A stretch of 64,000 nucleotides of DNA. It comes from Lates calcarifer (Eukaryota; Chordata; Actinopteri; Centropomidae). The DNA lies in the NCBI RefSeq assembly GCF_001640805.2, contig NC_066836.1, forward strand, positions 1,697,798 to 1,761,797, read 5' to 3'. This document shows positions 61,302 through 64,000 of the stretch, piece after piece; the first letter of the stretch is position 1, and each line of letters begins with the position of its first letter. The notes under the pieces are model-generated. The model worked only from the letters and a program-made list of their open reading frames with translations, had not been told where the DNA came from and ran no database searches. The position numbers and the translations under genes were made by a program.

Positions 61302-64000
61302 TGTTACTGCAGGTCCCACTTCATCACTGCCACCAGCTTCATCCATGATCTTCTTCATGATGAGGATTTACCACACTGAGCCAGTTTAAGCCTTGAATAA
61401 GTAAAAAAATGTGGTTCTTTCGAATGGATGACAGGTTTACTGAACATAAGTCACCATAGTGTGTTTCTAAAAAGATGTGTTTCAGTTCAGTTCATTCAAC
61501 TTTTATTTACATAGCATCATCTCAAAGCACTTTCATATAGAGCAGGTCTAGACCATACTCTTTAGATTATAATAGAGAGACCCAACAGATCCCACCATAT
61601 TTACAAAGACTGGAACTCCATGGCTTAAAAATATAAAATATAAACAGTAATAACTGACTTTGTTTATTGCTGGAGGTGTTGTGTCAACAGTTTTATAGGC
61701 ATCTCTTTTACAATGGTAGGCCTATGGGGAAAATGCTTTTTGGACCACAGGGGATTTTTGGCTGCAGTACCGCGAGTGGCCACTGGACCCCCGCACCCTC
61801 CCCACCCCCGAGTTCTGATGGTGATAAAGACTTCACAGATCAACACATTTGATAGAAACATTTTATTTTAGTCTCTTGAACATTAATCTCAATGCACAAT
61901 TTACTATTAAATAGAGGCTTTGTAATAAAGTGCTGAGGCTCTGCTGCTGCTGTAGTTCAAGGAAATGATTTACCTGTCAGATCTGATTCAGTAGAGGCTT
62001 TGTTCTGGACTTAACTGAGGGATGGTGAAAGTTTCTTAACACATTAGCGCTGAAATAATTTGCTGCTCAATCAGTTATGCAGATGAACAGAAAATGATTG
62101 ATTATTTTCTTATCAATTAAGTCAGTTTGAGAAAAGAGCTCACTGACCAAAACAAAACAAAAGTTAAAGCAGGTTGTGCATCTGCAAACTGTTGAAAAAG
62201 ATCAAATTAAGATATAAGATTGTAAAATTTCTGACATTAAATCTGAACATGTTTCCTGAACCTTCAGCTTGGAGCCGAGCCTCAGCGCCGCCTAGTGGTT
62301 CTGAAAATCATTCTTGTGTTGAAACAAAGTCAAAGCTTGCAGCAGTTTGGAAACAGTTAAAGTCTGTCACTGTGAAGGCCGAGCACAGACGTGACAACTT
62401 TTATCTCTAAAACTGGCACAAAAATACAAACTGTTGCATCACCAACATAAAAAAACATCATCAGAAGCTCAGTTTTTTTTGTTCTTGTCGTTTTTCTGCA
62501 GAATTCAGTTGCTAAACTGAAAAATGTCCATCTTGAAAAGTGAGAAAAGTTCATTGTGTTGTAATTTTTTTTAAAGCAGTTTCTTCATTTCCAGCATTTA
62601 AAGTAAGGCAGGTCAGCAGTGAAACGTTTTCACCCCATTTACTGATTCTTATCTTAATTTCAAGATTTTAAGACTCAACAATGACTTCAATCACTGGTCA
62701 GGAGGGACATTCTTTTACAGTTCTTGAATACAACATTTCACAAACTGAACATTGGGGAAAAAACAATCTAATCATTCATTTGTAACACTAATCTGTGCTG
62801 ATTCATTTTTGCTATAGTACCAGGTACACAGTGATCGAAGTGCAAACACAATGTCATATTTCATTGTAACGGTTATTAACTATATTTTAATATGTGATAA
62901 CACACCTGCTGCTACGATTCAAATGATTCTTCAAAGCTAAAATTATTAAATATACTCTATTCATTTATCAAAAGTAGCAGAGATGACTGGTTGATTTCTG
63001 CATCCAGCTAAGCTTTAAACTCTTCTGAGATTCATTTTGCTCTAATTTAAACATCAGTCAGATTCTCATTGTTTTGAAGAAGTTGCAGCTCAGGACAGAT
63101 TCAGATCCAGAACTAATCACTACACAATCTTTATATTCTGAACGGGTAAAAGTCAACTTCATGAACCGTGTTTACACAACATGTTAAATGAGCTTAATAT
63201 TTTATTAAATTGTTAAATACTGATGAACTTTTCACTGTTCTGCAGCTTCAGAATTACTGATTTTATTAGAAGTTATTAATACACTATTATTACTATTTAG
63301 CTTACTTCTTCTTGGGGTATAATCATGTACAGAACAGGAAATGTAAAGTTGCCATGTATTCGGTGTGAGCTACAACTTGAGACTCGTTTTCTTTAACCTA
63401 TATTTGTTTACTGGCTCCATTAAAAGTAGCTGAATTAGCTGTTAGCACTTTCTTTTTGCAGTGTTCCCATGGATATACAGACAACTGTCACTGGATTCAT
63501 TTTATGCTGAAGAAAACTCAAAAACATGATGATTGTCGGGCAAGTTCTGCAGCTTTAAAGAGCCTCTTTTCCCCTGTTATTTCTCACCAGATTTATGGAC
63601 GTTTGCTTTCAGCAGACATTAGAAATAATGATACTCTCAGAAAGTGTAAGTCACATTGAATCTAATAAAAACATATATATCATGTCCGTGTGTTCAGGTT
63701 TGACTGAGCTATGACTCAGAGGAGGATGTGATTTGTGATGCAAACTGCTGCAATTGGGCCGCTAATGGTTTTAAAGTATCTTAATGGCCTCAGGCTCGAG
63801 GAGCTGAACCTCAGGCTGCAGATTACTGAATACAGTTATTATGAGTGGACTTAAAGGGCATTTGAACGCTGGTGCTGGTGAATCTAAATTAAAGGTGGAA
63901 GCAGTTTACACTTGTATTAATGCTGGTGAAGTGTCTGTCTGTTGCTGTTACACTCTGAAATGTAGATGTTCGCTGAGAACTGAGTCTGAACTAAAAGCTG
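61302..64000. other. No recognisable gene
   Basis: AT-rich sequence with open frames under 80 codons that match nothing recognised. A dispersed repeat lies at 61484-61600. The 68-codon frame at 63456-63659 ends near a gtaag-like site but lacks conserved features. Some of this may be intronic or regulatory DNA of a neighbouring gene (efr3a is the next gene in human, recall). Confidence 0.5.
61484..61600. repeat. Abundant fish dispersed repeat (unclassified)
   Basis: The sequence contains 'tttatttacatagcatcatc', 'tcaaagcactttcatataga', 'gcaggtctagaccatactct' and 'agagacccaacagatccc'. By recall this series is found thousands of times in percomorph genomes. The copy is short, with no visible ends. 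Confidence 0.5.

Noticed and set aside
63456..63659. Possible coding exon
   Set aside because: 68 codons with no recognisable motif and no convincing acceptor in phase; insufficient support.

Overview
The window is vertebrate nuclear DNA and almost certainly from a teleost fish. It has multi-exon genes with GT-AG introns, AT-rich intergenic DNA, fish-type SINE/MITE repeats, a 38-bp satellite and interstitial telomeric repeats. All recognised genes lie on the + strand, in the order kcnq3 (3' end) - hhla1 - oc90. From memory this is the same order and relative orientation as human 8q24.22 (KCNQ3-HHLA1-OC90), so conserved synteny supports the three identifications.

Layout: 1-2.3 kb holds the last four coding exons of the M-channel subunit kcnq3. 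2.3-13.4 kb is intergenic, with a tRNA-derived SINE and other dispersed repeats. 13.4-27.0 kb is hhla1, reconstructed here as 14 coding exons giving a 550-residue secreted protein with a Thr-rich mucin-like exon and a Cys-rich tail. 27.6-45.8 kb is oc90 (otoconin-90/otoconin-1), reconstructed as 22 coding exons giving 959 residues. It has a signal peptide, two phospholipase A2-like domains that have lost the catalytic Asp, a very long Ser/Thr/Glu linker and an acidic tail. Both reconstructions keep phase at every junction and their total lengths divide by three. Intronic palindromic elements and transposon fragments are listed separately.

46.1-54.6 kb looks like an unrecognised four-exon transcription unit. 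A CpG-containing CCAAT/CRE promoter leads to three exons near 46.4, 47.2 and 48.1 kb. A 6-kb intron made almost wholly of a 38-bp minisatellite follows, then a terminal exon with poly(A) signals at 54.3-54.56 kb. It could encode only a 61-residue peptide and may be a lncRNA. 54.6-56.2 kb is an interrupted (CCCTAA)n interstitial telomeric block. 56.2-61.3 kb is a second array of the same 38-bp satellite. 61.3-64 kb has no recognisable gene.

Functionally, Oc90 is an inner-ear otolith/otoconia matrix protein and Kcnq3 a neuronal potassium channel subunit. Hhla1 is a secreted protein of unknown function. Nothing suggests they form a pathway; their adjacency is old synteny. No prokaryotic features, CRISPR arrays, rRNA or functional tRNA genes were seen. 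All exon models were made by eye from splice sites, phase and recalled protein families; no alignment or transcript evidence was available.
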